This document shows, piece after piece, positions 1 through 9,022 of a stretch of 64,000 nucleotides of DNA. The notes below the pieces were generated by a model. That model saw only the letters and a list, made by a program, of their open reading frames with translations, did not search any database and was not told the DNA's origin. Within the stretch, counting starts at the first letter, position 1, and each line of letters begins with the position of its first letter. This stretch comes from Flavobacterium celericrescens (lineage in GTDB: Bacteria; Bacteroidota; Bacteroidia; Flavobacteriales; Flavobacteriaceae): contig NZ_JAAJBV010000001.1 in the NCBI RefSeq assembly GCF_011392075.1, positions 372,001 through 436,000 on the forward strand. The letters run 5' to 3'. The position numbers were made by a program, and so were the translations under genes.

Positions 1-226
1 GATTATGCTTACTATTAAAAAAACCAAGGAATCCAATTCCAAATATTAAAATTAAAGGGAAAAGATTATTTATTATTCTTTTAGAAATGGTAATATTACT
101 CGTTAATAATAAACCACTTAATAATAAAAATTGTAATGCAAAATTTACTTTATAAGAGGGAAGATAAATTTCACACAATAAAACAATTACAAATAAAGTT
201 ATTGAGATATATTTTTTTGGAATCAA
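1..226 (-). CDS. possible start of a polytopic membrane protein, cut by the window edge
   Basis: On the minus strand an open frame of about 75 codons runs off the left edge and encodes a strongly hydrophobic sequence with two or three likely membrane helices. No ATG is available after the in-frame stop; the best initiator is the TTG at 224-226, which would give a protein beginning M-I-P-K-K-Y. Position next to sugar-nucleotide, flippase and glycosyltransferase genes makes an O-antigen polymerase or similar glycan membrane protein plausible, but no family motif is visible. It would be divergent from gmd. It could also be a broken remnant or a chance frame in AT-rich DNA. Confidence 0.3.
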   Translation of the reverse strand, partial: MIPKKYISITLFVIVLLCEIYLPSYKVNFALQFLLLSGLLLTSNITISKRIINNLFPLILIFGIGFLGFFNSKHN

Positions 227-306
227 AACATCATTTTTTACATTCCAAATATAACTCAATTAAACAAAATATATTGCTAAAAATTACACATTTACTATTT
301 AAGGCA

Positions 307-314
307 TATATTTG
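307..314 (+). promoter_or_regulatory. -7 promoter element upstream of gmd
   Basis: TATATTTG matches the Bacteroidetes -7 consensus TAnnTTTG exactly and lies 24 bases before the gmd ATG. A TTG at the usual -33 distance is not seen, only TTA at 284-286. It probably starts the gmd-colC-colD-wzx-glycosyltransferase transcript. Confidence 0.55.
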
Positions 315-338
315 TAATTATTAATTTTTTTACCTACA

Positions 339-1424
339 ATGAAAAAAGCCTTAATCACTGGAATTAATGGACAAGATGGCTCTTATCTGGCTGAGTTACT
401 GTTAGAAAAAGGGTATGAAGTTCACGGAATCATCAGAAGAAGCTCTACGTTTAATACTGAAAGAATTGAACACCTATATATTGAATCATTAATTCAAGAC
501 TTACATAAAGATAAAAAAATTCACCTGCATTATGGTGACATGACCGATTCTACGAGCTTAATTCGTTTAGTACAAGAAATTCAGCCTGACGAAGTATATA
601 ATTTAGCTGCGCAATCACACGTTAAAGTTTCGTTTGATATGCCCGAATATACAGCTGAAACGGATGCGGTTGGGACATTACGTTTATTAGAAGCAATTAG
701 AATTTGTGGATTAACTAAAAAAACTAAAATATATCAGGCTTCTACTTCTGAATTATACGGAAAAGTACAAGAAGTGCCTCAAAAAGAAACAACGCCTTTT
801 TATCCGCGTTCTCCTTATGGAGTAGCAAAAATTTACGCTTTTTGGATTACCAAAAATTATAGAGAATCGTATGGAATCTATGCTGTAAACGGAATTTTAT
901 TCAACCATGAATCAGAAAGAAGAGGTGAAACTTTTGTAACTAGAAAAATCACTCTTTCAGCTTCAAGAATTAAACATGGTATTCAAGAAAAATTATACCT
1001 AGGAAACCTTAACGCTATGCGCGATTGGGGTTATGCAAAAGACTATGTAGAATGTATGTGGTTAATGCTACAACAAGAACAACCTGAAGATTATGTAATT
1101 GCAACGGGAATTCAATATTCAGTTCGTTATTTCTGTGAATTAGCGTTTAAAGAAGCGGGTATTGAAATTGAATGGCAAGGTGAAAATGAAAATGAAAAAG
1201 GAATTTGTAAGGCTACTGGAAAAGTAATTATTGAAGTTGATCCTAACTATTATAGACCAGCTGAAGTAGAAAGTTTATTAGGAGATCCTACAAAAGCAAA
1301 AACTCAATTAGGCTGGAATCCAAGTCGCACTTCTATCGAAGAACTAGTAAAAATCATGATGCAACACGATTTAAACTATGTTGTTCGTTTTAAAGATAGA
1401 GATTCATTAAAAAAATACGAATAA
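339..1424 (+). CDS. gmd: GDP-mannose 4,6-dehydratase
   Basis: Converts GDP-D-mannose to GDP-4-keto-6-deoxy-D-mannose in the cytoplasm, the shared precursor of GDP-fucose, GDP-colitose, GDP-perosamine and related sugars. The 361-residue protein is an extended short-chain dehydrogenase: nucleotide-binding GxxGxxG near residues 8-14, the substrate-side Ser/Thr/Glu group near 136-138, and the catalytic Tyr160-x3-Lys164. Length is normal for Gmd. It is the first gene of a tightly packed plus-strand operon, 7 bases before the colC/fcl-like gene. With colD two genes downstream, its product probably feeds colitose synthesis. GDP-mannose supply genes (manB, manC) are not in the window. Confidence 0.93.
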   Translation: MKKALITGINGQDGSYLAELLLEKGYEVHGIIRRSSTFNTERIEHLYIESLIQDLHKDKKIHLHYGDMTDSTSLIRLVQEIQPDEVYNLAAQSHVKVSFDMPEYTAETDAVGTLRLLEAIRICGLTKKTKIYQASTSELYGKVQEVPQKETTPFYPRSPYGVAKIYAFWITKNYRESYGIYAVNGILFNHESERRGETFVTRKITLSASRIKHGIQEKLYLGNLNAMRDWGYAKDYVECMWLMLQQEQPEDYVIATGIQYSVRYFCELAFKEAGIEIEWQGENENEKGICKATGKVIIEVDPNYYRPAEVESLLGDPTKAKTQLGWNPSRTSIEELVKIMMQHDLNYVVRFKDRDSLKKYE

Positions 1425-1431
1425 TTTCTCT

Positions 1432-2358
1432 ATGAAAATATTAGTTACAGGCGGTAATGGCATGGTGGGCAGAAATATTTTGGAACATCCAAAAGCAAAT
1501 CAGCACATCTTATTATCACCATCAAGTGCTGAACTGAATTTACGAGATTATAACGCAGTTGATGCTTATCTAAAAAAACACCAACCTGATTTTATCATCC
1601 ATTCCGCAGGTTTAGTAGGCGGAATTCAAGCTAATATAGCAAGACCCGTGGATTTCCTGGTTTTCAATTTAGACATGGGAAGAAACATCATTATGGCAGC
1701 TAAAGAAAACGGAATCGAAGGGTTTATGAATATGGCTAGTTCTTGTATGTATCCGCGTGAAGCGCAAAATCCATTGCAAGAAGAGTTAATTTTAAAAGGT
1801 GAATTAGAACCCACAAATGAAGGATATGCTATTGCAAAAGTTGTCGCTACTCGTTTGTGCGAATATATTGTAAAAGAAAATCCAACATTGCAATACAAAA
1901 CCGTTATTCCATGTAATTTATATGGAAAATACGACAAGTTTTCGCCTGAACATTCACACATGGTTCCGGCTGTAATAAAAAAAATTTATGAAGCCAAACA
2001 AAACAACGCTTCTGAAATTGATATATGGGGAGATGGTTTAGCTAGAAGAGAATTCATGTATACGGGAGATTTGGCCGACTTTGTATTCTATGCTTTAGAA
2101 AAATTTGATCAAATGCCACAAAACATCAATGTGGGATTAGGATTTGATTATACGATTAACGAATACTATCAAACCATTGCCAACGTAATTGGTTTTGAAG
2201 GAAAATTTGTTCACGATTTGTCTAAACCAATCGGAATGAAACAAAAATTAATTGATGATACCAAACTAAAGCAATTTGGTTGGCAACATCAAATCTCCTT
2301 AGAAGAAGGAATTAAAAAAACAGTTGAATATTATAAAACATCGGTTTTACATGATTAA
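1432..2358 (+). CDS. colC: GDP-L-colitose synthase (ColC) or GDP-L-fucose synthase
   Basis: NAD(P)-dependent epimerase/reductase of the Fcl family, 308 residues. The Rossmann motif GGNGMVG is at residues 7-13, the Ser-Ser-Cys group at 103-105 and the catalytic Tyr132-x3-Lys136. Fcl enzymes epimerise C3 and C5 and reduce C4 of GDP-4-keto-6-deoxymannose; ColC epimerises C5 and reduces C4 of the 3-deoxy product of ColD. The active-site segment reads NEGYA where classical Fcl has NEPYA, and the gene overlaps colD, so ColC is preferred by context. Without a phylogenetic comparison the choice of ColC over Fcl stays an inference; membership of the epimerase/reductase family is secure. Confidence 0.72.
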   Translation: MKILVTGGNGMVGRNILEHPKANQHILLSPSSAELNLRDYNAVDAYLKKHQPDFIIHSAGLVGGIQANIARPVDFLVFNLDMGRNIIMAAKENGIEGFMNMASSCMYPREAQNPLQEELILKGELEPTNEGYAIAKVVATRLCEYIVKENPTLQYKTVIPCNLYGKYDKFSPEHSHMVPAVIKKIYEAKQNNASEIDIWGDGLARREFMYTGDLADFVFYALEKFDQMPQNINVGLGFDYTINEYYQTIANVIGFEGKFVHDLSKPIGMKQKLIDDTKLKQFGWQHQISLEEGIKKTVEYYKTSVLHD

Positions 2359-3511
2359 ATATCCATTAGCATCCTCAACTTGGGATGAAAAAGAAATAGA
2401 AGCCATCAATGGTGTTATCGCAAAAGACATGTACACCATGGGCGAAGGCGTAAAACAATTTGAAGACGATTTTGCAAAATTTGTCAATTCAAAATACGCG
2501 GTTATGGTAAATTCGGGCTCATCTGCAAATTTAATTGCAGTTGCCGCTATGTTTTATACTAAAAATCCAAAATTAAAAAGAGGAGATGAAGTAATTGTAC
2601 CAGCAGTTTCTTGGTCAACAACTTATTATCCACTATACCAATATGGTTTAAAATTGAAGTTTGTAGATGTTGATTTACACACGTTAAATTTCGATTTAGA
2701 GCAATTGAAATTAGCCGTTTCCGATAACACTAAAATGATTTTAGCGGTAAATCTTTTGGGTAACCCAAATAATTTTGATGCCATAAAAGAAATCATCGGT
2801 TCTAGAGATATCATCTTAATGGAAGATAACTGTGAATCAATGGGAGCGGAATTCAAAGGGAAACAAACTGGAACTTTTGGATTGGTTGGAACTTATTCTA
2901 CCTTTTTCTCACATCACATGGCAACCATGGAAGGTGGTTTAATTGTAACTGATGACGAAGAAATGTATCACGTAATGGTTTGCTTGAGAGCGCATGGTTG
3001 GACACGTCATTTACCAAAAGAAAATAAAATCTCTAACAAAAGTGATAATTGGTTTGAAGAATCATTTCGCTTTTTATTACCTGGTTACAATGTGAGACCA
3101 GTAGAAATGAGTGGTGTAATCGGAGTGGAACAATTGAAAAAACTACCTTCGTTCTTAAACCAAAGAAGAAAAAATGCCGAGTTGTTTGTTTCTTTATTTA
3201 AGGATCATAAAGATTTCTACATTCAAAAAGACATCGACAACAGTAGTTGGTTTGGGTTTAGTTTTATTATCAAACCTGAATCTAATTTAAACCGATTAGA
3301 TATTGTAAAAAAATTAGAAGAAAATCATATCGATTGTCGTCCGATAGTAACGGGTGATTTTACTAAAAACGAAGTGTTGAAGTACTTTGATTGTGAAATT
3401 TTTGGTGAAATGAAAAACGCACAATACTTAGACAAAAAAGGTTTCTTTGTAGGCAATCATCAAATCGACTTAACGGAAGAAATTAAGCATTTATATAAAG
3501 TTTTATCATAA
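2351..3511 (+). CDS. colD: GDP-4-keto-6-deoxy-D-mannose 3-dehydratase (ColD)
   Basis: PLP-dependent enzyme of the DegT/DnrJ/EryC1/StrS aminotransferase fold that removes the C3 hydroxyl of GDP-4-keto-6-deoxymannose on the way to GDP-L-colitose. Starting at the ATG at 2351 (8 bases inside the previous gene; an in-frame ATG at 2324 is less likely) the protein has 386 residues. The position where aminotransferases carry the PLP-binding Lys is His188 in the motif SHHMATMEGG, as in E. coli ColD, and the PLP-ring Asp is Asp159. The start MIKYPLASSTWD and the segment VPAVSWSTTYYP are also ColD-like. The next gene begins within the stop codon, indicating translational coupling. Confidence 0.9.
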   Translation: MIKYPLASSTWDEKEIEAINGVIAKDMYTMGEGVKQFEDDFAKFVNSKYAVMVNSGSSANLIAVAAMFYTKNPKLKRGDEVIVPAVSWSTTYYPLYQYGLKLKFVDVDLHTLNFDLEQLKLAVSDNTKMILAVNLLGNPNNFDAIKEIIGSRDIILMEDNCESMGAEFKGKQTGTFGLVGTYSTFFSHHMATMEGGLIVTDDEEMYHVMVCLRAHGWTRHLPKENKISNKSDNWFEESFRFLLPGYNVRPVEMSGVIGVEQLKKLPSFLNQRRKNAELFVSLFKDHKDFYIQKDIDNSSWFGFSFIIKPESNLNRLDIVKKLEENHIDCRPIVTGDFTKNEVLKYFDCEIFGEMKNAQYLDKKGFFVGNHQIDLTEEIKHLYKVLS

Positions 3512-4839
3512 TGCTTTTAGAAAAAATATTAAAAAATTTATCAAGCCAAGCGGCTCAAAGTGCTGTTTTTAAAGGCTTAACTGGTTTTTTTATGTTTATT
3601 TCTATTTCTTTTTTAGTTAGATTTCTTGGTGAAACAGGTTATGGTATATGGGTTTTAGTTTTTAGTTTTTTTCAATGGGGTTTATATTTTGATTTTGGAA
3701 TTTCGAATGTTTTAAAATCAAAAATTCCTGAATTAATCTCAAAAAAACAAGAAAATCAAATTAATATTTTTATAGCCGAATCCATAAAAATTACAACTCT
3801 GATTGCTTTTGTATTATTATTTATTTGTGTGTTTTTTATTTATGTTTTTAATCTAAACGCCACTTTTAATATTGATATAGACCTTTATTTTACTAAAAAA
3901 TTATTCTTTTTAAATGCAGTTTTTTTCTGTATTAACTTTGTATTGTCGATTAATAAATCACTTTATATTGGTGTTTTAAATCCTAAAATTTCAGAATTAT
4001 CATCAACCATTACGCAGTTCTTCTTTTTTATATCAATTGGAATTGTTTTTATCTTCTTTAATTCAATATCTATTGAAGAAAAACTCTTAACAATTACTTT
4101 ATTAAATGGCGTTAATACTACATTTATTAATGGTGTATTTTTATATTTATTTTTTAGAAAAAACAACTATAAGCCTTTACTTTTTCAAAAATTCAATTCT
4201 ATTATTTCTAAAGAAATTTTTAATAATGGAATGAAATTTATGATCATACAAATTTTTATGGTAGTAATTTTTTTTTCTGATCCTTATTTTATAGCCTCCT
4301 ATTGCAGTACAAAAGATGTTTCTGTGTTTGATGTTTTAAATCGTTTATACCAATTGCCACTATTAATAATCGTCTCTGGGTTAGCCTCTTTTTGGCCTTT
4401 TTTTTCTAAAAAATTTCACGAGAAACAATTTCTTTGGTTTAAGTCTACTTTTCAAAGATTTCAAAAAATATATTTCATGATTTTTATTTGCCTAATCTTT
4501 TTTACAATCCTATCTAACTATTTATTGCAATTTTGGGTTGGTAACGAAATGAGTTCTTATATCGATAAAAACTACTTAATTTTAATGATGTTCATTGTAT
4601 TGTTTAGAATATACTTCACTTTTTATGCGAATTTTTTTAATGGTATAAATCGATTAAAAAGTCAAATTGTAGTTATGGGTTTAACTGCTGTCATTAAAAT
4701 TCCATTAACTATATTTTTACTAAAAAACGGATTTGGTTTAAATGGAATATTTTTACAGTTATTATTTTTTATGTTACTTTGGGCTATATATTTTAAGATT
4801 GAATCTTCTATTGTAATCAATAAAATGATAAATGAATAA
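3511..4839 (+). CDS. polysaccharide flippase of the MOP superfamily (Wzx-like)
   Basis: A 442-residue, almost entirely hydrophobic protein with about 12 membrane segments and short polar loops, the layout of Wzx/RfbX O-unit flippases, which move undecaprenyl-linked oligosaccharide across the inner membrane. The N-terminal segment with VRFLGETGYGIWVLVFSF fits the polysaccharide biosynthesis family. Its ATG overlaps the colD stop by one base and its end overlaps the following glycosyltransferase by 8 bases. Base composition is even more AT-rich than gmd or colD, as often seen for exchangeable O-antigen genes. Export of a colitose-containing unit is inferred from the operon only. Confidence 0.8.
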   Translation: MLLEKILKNLSSQAAQSAVFKGLTGFFMFISISFLVRFLGETGYGIWVLVFSFFQWGLYFDFGISNVLKSKIPELISKKQENQINIFIAESIKITTLIAFVLLFICVFFIYVFNLNATFNIDIDLYFTKKLFFLNAVFFCINFVLSINKSLYIGVLNPKISELSSTITQFFFFISIGIVFIFFNSISIEEKLLTITLLNGVNTTFINGVFLYLFFRKNNYKPLLFQKFNSIISKEIFNNGMKFMIIQIFMVVIFFSDPYFIASYCSTKDVSVFDVLNRLYQLPLLIIVSGLASFWPFFSKKFHEKQFLWFKSTFQRFQKIYFMIFICLIFFTILSNYLLQFWVGNEMSSYIDKNYLILMMFIVLFRIYFTFYANFFNGINRLKSQIVVMGLTAVIKIPLTIFLLKNGFGLNGIFLQLLFFMLLWAIYFKIESSIVINKMINE

Positions 4840-5599
4840 TACTCCTTTTTTTTCTGTAATAACCGCAAGTTTTAATAGCGAAAGAACTATTTATAAAACT
4901 ATAGAATCTCTATTAAATCAAACCTATACTAATTATGAATATATCATTATTGATGGAAATTCTAAGGATACTACATTAGATATTATTAAATCATTTGAGT
5001 CGAAATTTAAAGAGAAAAACATTACTTATAAATTCATATCAGAACCAGATAAAGGTATTTATGATGCTTGGAATAAAGGTGTTAAATTAGCAAATGGTGA
5101 GTGGATAAGTTTTATAGGCTCCGATGATTATTATCTAGATAACGCTTTATATAACTACTTTGAAGAAATAAAGAAATCATCAAAAAACATTAATTATATT
5201 TCTTCGAAAGTAATGGTAATAGACAGCAAAGGAAATAATATTCGAACAATCGGTAAAAAATTTAACTGGGCTAGCATTATTAATAATATGAATATTGCTC
5301 AAGTGGGTTCTTTTCATAAAAAAGAATTGTTTGATCATATCGGAGTGTTTTCTACAGATTATAAAATCGTAGGAGATTTAGATTTTTATATTCGTTGTAG
5401 AGAAGTTATAATACCTTCTTTTTTTAACACTGTTACCGCTAGAATGGAAAATAATGGTGTGAGTAATCAAATTCACAAAGCTTTAAATGAAGCTCTTAAA
5501 GTAAGATTGAAATATGGTTATGATTCAAAATTAAGTATTTATTTGAATCATTATATAATTTTAGTAAAATGCTATGCTAACTTAATACTAAAAAAATAA
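4832..5599 (+). CDS. family 2 glycosyltransferase
   Basis: Cytoplasmic GT-A fold transferase of 255 residues. The N-terminal nucleotide-sugar binding segment (FSVITASFNSERTI, then DGNSKDTT near 41-48) and the metal-binding acidic cluster GSDD at 96-99 are clear; the EPDKGIYDAWNKG segment near 71-83 is typical of WcaA/WcaE-like O-antigen transferases. There are no membrane helices. It ends the colitose operon and may add a sugar, possibly colitose, to the lipid-linked unit; donor and acceptor cannot be read from sequence. A hairpin terminator overlaps its last codons. Confidence 0.82.
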   Translation: MNNTPFFSVITASFNSERTIYKTIESLLNQTYTNYEYIIIDGNSKDTTLDIIKSFESKFKEKNITYKFISEPDKGIYDAWNKGVKLANGEWISFIGSDDYYLDNALYNYFEEIKKSSKNINYISSKVMVIDSKGNNIRTIGKKFNWASIINNMNIAQVGSFHKKELFDHIGVFSTDYKIVGDLDFYIRCREVIIPSFFNTVTARMENNGVSNQIHKALNEALKVRLKYGYDSKLSIYLNHYIILVKCYANLILKK

Positions 5600-5621
5600 G
5601 GAGCTAAGCTCCTTATTTTTT
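5592..5621. terminator. bidirectional rho-independent terminator
   Basis: Perfect 13-base stem (5592-5604 with 5608-5620) around TAA, with T runs on both sides. It overlaps the stop codon of the plus-strand glycosyltransferase and lies just beyond the minus-strand lipoprotein, so it serves both converging transcripts. Confidence 0.85.
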
Positions 5622-6161
5622 TTATTTAAATAATTTTTCCAACTCAATAGGTAATTTTTCTATTGGGTATAAAGATATATTATCTCCTTTTTTTAAAGGT
5701 TTAAAAACGTTAGCTGTTGAATCATAAACTGTACATAATTCATTTGGTCTAAAATAACTACTAATCTCTGCTCCTTTTATATTAAGTGTCTTGTCCAAAT
5801 ATGTAATCTCAATATTTTCAATCGAAACACCGTCTATATTATTAATTCCAAAATCAAGTCTTAATTGATTTGGTAAGACATCATTAGGTAATTTATAAAC
5901 AACTTTTAGATTCTCCGCTGATCCATTTTCAAATTCAGCCCATACTGTGTGTTTTTCATCAAAATTTAAACTTTTGTCTTCAGTATAATAAACATGAAAT
6001 GTATTATCTTTTTTTCCCTTAACATCTAGTTTAATTTCAAAAAAATCATTTAATACTTTTTTATCTTCAACTTTTTCTGCGTCTTTAACATCATTTTCGT
6101 TTTTACATGACATCACAAACAAAACCGAAAACAACAGACTAATAATTCTAAAATTTTTCAT
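5622..6161 (-). CDS. small lipoprotein of unknown function
   Basis: A 179-residue protein with a lipoprotein signal: Met-Lys, a hydrophobic stretch, then a lipobox ending at Cys19 (VMSC). The mature part starts with an acidic and lysine-rich linker and looks like a soluble beta-rich domain; I do not recognise a family. It lies 49 bases after the GT39-like gene and is probably the last member of the long minus-strand operon, next to the shared terminator. Location is likely the periplasmic face of the inner or outer membrane. A role linked to the surface glycan is only a guess from position. Confidence 0.7.
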   Translation of the reverse strand: MKNFRIISLLFSVLFVMSCKNENDVKDAEKVEDKKVLNDFFEIKLDVKGKKDNTFHVYYTEDKSLNFDEKHTVWAEFENGSAENLKVVYKLPNDVLPNQLRLDFGINNIDGVSIENIEITYLDKTLNIKGAEISSYFRPNELCTVYDSTANVFKPLKKGDNISLYPIEKLPIELEKLFK

Positions 6162-6210
6162 TATGATTACGTATTATTATTTTTTTGCAAATATATATTT
6201 TTTTTATAAA

Positions 6211-8055
6211 CTAATTCTTAATAACTAAATCTGTTAACTTAATTTCTTCAATTTTTTTATTAGAATTAGCAACATAAATAGCTAATTTATAATTCCCTTT
6301 AGGAATATTATCTAAATTTATTTGTGATTGGAAACCAGACATGTCATAATTAGTGTTGTGGTCTTTAAAAAAAGAGGTAATATCTTTTCTAATTATTTGT
6401 TCCGATTCAATATTTATTTGACTACTATCATTAACTAAAAAAAGCTCTAATATATTATCTTTTGATTCAATGCCTTTCACGTAAGCCCATCCGCTAATAA
6501 TAAATTTATTATCTTTATTCTCAAAAACTTCGATATTTGATTCAATAATACTCTGTTTTATTTTGAAGTTTAACTTAGATATATCAATTTTAGGCTTATT
6601 AGTTTTTAACTCATATTTTTTTACCCAAACATCATGAGCATTAAGATTTTTTTCAACATAAAAATATTTATCTAAAAAATCAATTGTTGTTTGAGTTGGA
6701 TTATATATTCTTCCGTGTGCATCTATGTACCAAAATGCTTGTATTTTAGTTGTATCTAACTTTATTTCATCAACATAATTATCTAATGATTTATCTATTA
6801 ACTCATAGTTTACTTTTTTATTTTGTAAAAAGTACTTAAAATACCAACCTAAACTAGTAACAACTTTAGTTTTATTACTGTTGTTCTCTATAATAAAATT
6901 ACTTCCTTCTCTAAATTGAGATTTTGTAGTATTAAAATAATAATTTTTTACAAAGACAATATCGCTTATAGTAAAAATAAATAACATCAAGATAAAAGCA
7001 TATTGGATAATCTTATTTTTAAACTGTGTTATTCCAACTGATATTATTAATAATATAGCTGGTAATACAACTATAAAATATCTACTAATAATCATTGGTA
7101 CAGAAACATAAGATCTAATTAATGGAATTAATAATACTAGTGAAATCCAAGGCAATAGTATTATAAAAGAAAATAACATTTTATTTTCAACTATATTATT
7201 ATATTTTATTTCAAGATGATTTGTTTTAGATAGTTTTATAAAATATAATAATATAAAAATTCCTAATAATGATAATACTATTTCAGAATTTCCAAAAAAC
7301 TCTCTAAAAATCAATGTATAAACATCAACGGTTGGTGCTGGAATCCAAAATTCTTTTATTTCGGTTACCTTTATAAATATTTTTAAAGCAGGTATAAATA
7401 AAATTAAAACAATAATACAAGAAAACAGTGACTTCTTAAAAAAGTCTAACATGTTATTTTTTTTACTAATTAAAAAGAAAAAAAGTAAAACAAATAATTG
7501 AGAAAAAAAGACAAATAATCCAAAAAAGTGAGATAAAAGCATTAATCCTGTGCAAGAACCATAAATAATTGCATTTTTAAAGTTACTTATTTTAATATAT
7601 CTTACTAACCCATAAAATGATAGTATAGAAAAAAGAAAAAGTAAAATATAAGGTCTTGCTTCTTGAGAATAATATAAATGAAAAGAATTTATCGATAATA
7701 AAAAAGAAGCTATTAAAGCTACTTTTTTATTAAAAAGTTCTTTCGAAAACTTATAAAGAGCAAATATGGAAATAACTCCTAAAATTGCAGAAAACAATCT
7801 TGCAACTAAAGTCGTATATCCAAAAATTTTAAAAATAAAATACAATGAATAAAAATACAATGGAGGCATTTGCTCACCAGCCATTATTGCGCCATATAAA
7901 TCTGAGATTTTTGTGTTTGGATTTGATTCATTCATTGTGTGAATTTCATCTAACCATATACTTTGAAAATCAATATGATAAAATCTTAATATTGAACTCA
8001 AAAGCAATATAGAAAATAACCAATAATTGTTTTTTAACATGCTAAACAAATTCAT
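6211..8055 (-). CDS. GT39-like membrane glycosyltransferase (GT-C fold)
   Basis: Large polytopic protein, 614 residues from the ATG at 8055. Upstream in-frame starts at 8079 (ATG) and 8085 (TTG) would overlap the preceding gene, whereas 8055 leaves a 4-base gap. The first periplasmic loop carries the acidic motif WLDE typical of PMT/ArnT-like enzymes, followed by about 10 membrane helices and a C-terminal soluble domain of roughly 200 residues. Such enzymes use polyprenyl-phosphate-linked sugars as donors on the periplasmic side. The immediately preceding gene encodes a polyprenyl-phosphate-type GT2, a natural donor-making partner. The acceptor (lipid A, glycan or protein) is unknown. Confidence 0.75.
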   Translation of the reverse strand: MNLFSMLKNNYWLFSILLLSSILRFYHIDFQSIWLDEIHTMNESNPNTKISDLYGAIMAGEQMPPLYFYSLYFIFKIFGYTTLVARLFSAILGVISIFALYKFSKELFNKKVALIASFLLSINSFHLYYSQEARPYILLFLFSILSFYGLVRYIKISNFKNAIIYGSCTGLMLLSHFFGLFVFFSQLFVLLFFFLISKKNNMLDFFKKSLFSCIIVLILFIPALKIFIKVTEIKEFWIPAPTVDVYTLIFREFFGNSEIVLSLLGIFILLYFIKLSKTNHLEIKYNNIVENKMLFSFIILLPWISLVLLIPLIRSYVSVPMIISRYFIVVLPAILLIISVGITQFKNKIIQYAFILMLFIFTISDIVFVKNYYFNTTKSQFREGSNFIIENNSNKTKVVTSLGWYFKYFLQNKKVNYELIDKSLDNYVDEIKLDTTKIQAFWYIDAHGRIYNPTQTTIDFLDKYFYVEKNLNAHDVWVKKYELKTNKPKIDISKLNFKIKQSIIESNIEVFENKDNKFIISGWAYVKGIESKDNILELFLVNDSSQINIESEQIIRKDITSFFKDHNTNYDMSGFQSQINLDNIPKGNYKLAIYVANSNKKIEEIKLTDLVIKN

Positions 8056-8059
8056 TTTT

Positions 8060-9019
8060 TTAATTTTTAATATGTACATCTTCAATAAAATCTTTATAAA
8101 TTTTTGGCTTTGGTGCGCTAATATTTTTTCTTGAACTTAACTGTAACAATAGCACTATAAGTGTAACAGAAAACAACTGTAAAATTATCCCTGAAATAAT
8201 TAAAATTAAACTTGAAGCCCAACCAGGAATGGCATTATCTGTAAACAGTTTTTGATAAAGAATATACACAACTGAAAAGAAGCAGATTCCAATTCCATAT
8301 AACGAATATCTTAAAATTCTTAACGACAAAAAATCAAAATAAACTGCAATTGAGCTTAACCCGTGAATTATTAGGCTGTTGAAATTCATTTTAGAAATAC
8401 CTTTATAGCGTTTTCCTCTATCAAGCAATACTTTTTCATAAGGAATTTTAGACTGAATAATTCCACCGGAATAATGATTCCAAATATTGTTTTGATGAAC
8501 GACTTTAGAAAGTAGTTTTTTAGGTATTATACTAAAGTTTCCAAAACTAATTTTTTGTCCAGTTAAAAAATAAAACAAGTATTTGTAGAAAAAATAGCCC
8601 ACTTTAAAAAAAGTAGATTCTTGACGTTTTTTTCGTTGGGCAAAAATGATTTTCTTTACTTTTTCTTGTTCTGCTTTTTTGATTAATTCTTTTATGTCTT
8701 GGGGTTTATCTTCCCCATCACTATCCATCACCACGACAAAATCATAATCAGAAACTTCATTGCAAATATATTGTAAGCCAACAGCAATGGCTCTTTGATG
8801 TCCAATGTTTATTTTTAAATTTAAAACCGTTACAGGTATATTTTTGTAATCAAAATCTTCTGGAATATCTTCAGTAGAACCATCATTTACTGCTACTATA
8901 AAAAAATCGTAAACACTTAAATTTTGTTTTAAAAGACCAATCTCTTGAATCAAAACAGCAAAGCTTTCCCAATCATTATAAATAGGAGTTAAACAATAGA
9001 TATTTTTCTTTTGAATCAT
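8060..9019 (-). CDS. membrane-anchored GT2 glycosyltransferase (DPM1/ArnC type)
   Basis: 319 residues: an N-terminal GT-A domain with the NDGSTED segment near 45-51 and the metal-binding Asp99-Ser-Asp101, followed by two predicted membrane helices near 225-250 and 265-295. This layout is that of polyprenyl-phosphate sugar synthases such as ArnC, GtrB and bacterial Dpm1. It is 3 bases after the DUF2807 gene and 4 bases before the GT39-like gene, so the pair probably makes and uses one lipid-linked sugar. Which sugar cannot be told. Confidence 0.8.
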   Translation of the reverse strand: MIQKKNIYCLTPIYNDWESFAVLIQEIGLLKQNLSVYDFFIVAVNDGSTEDIPEDFDYKNIPVTVLNLKINIGHQRAIAVGLQYICNEVSDYDFVVVMDSDGEDKPQDIKELIKKAEQEKVKKIIFAQRKKRQESTFFKVGYFFYKYLFYFLTGQKISFGNFSIIPKKLLSKVVHQNNIWNHYSGGIIQSKIPYEKVLLDRGKRYKGISKMNFNSLIIHGLSSIAVYFDFLSLRILRYSLYGIGICFFSVVYILYQKLFTDNAIPGWASSLILIISGIILQLFSVTLIVLLLQLSSRKNISAPKPKIYKDFIEDVHIKN

Positions 9020-9022
9020 TTT

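Noticed and set aside
136-324. Plus-strand frame of 62 codons before gmd
   Set aside because: Basic, low-complexity translation with no family; it contains the gmd promoter element and overlaps a better hydrophobic frame on the other strand.
2324-2350. Upstream ATG for colD
   Set aside because: It adds 9 residues inside the previous gene; the start at 2351 gives the ColD-like N terminus and places the key His at 188.
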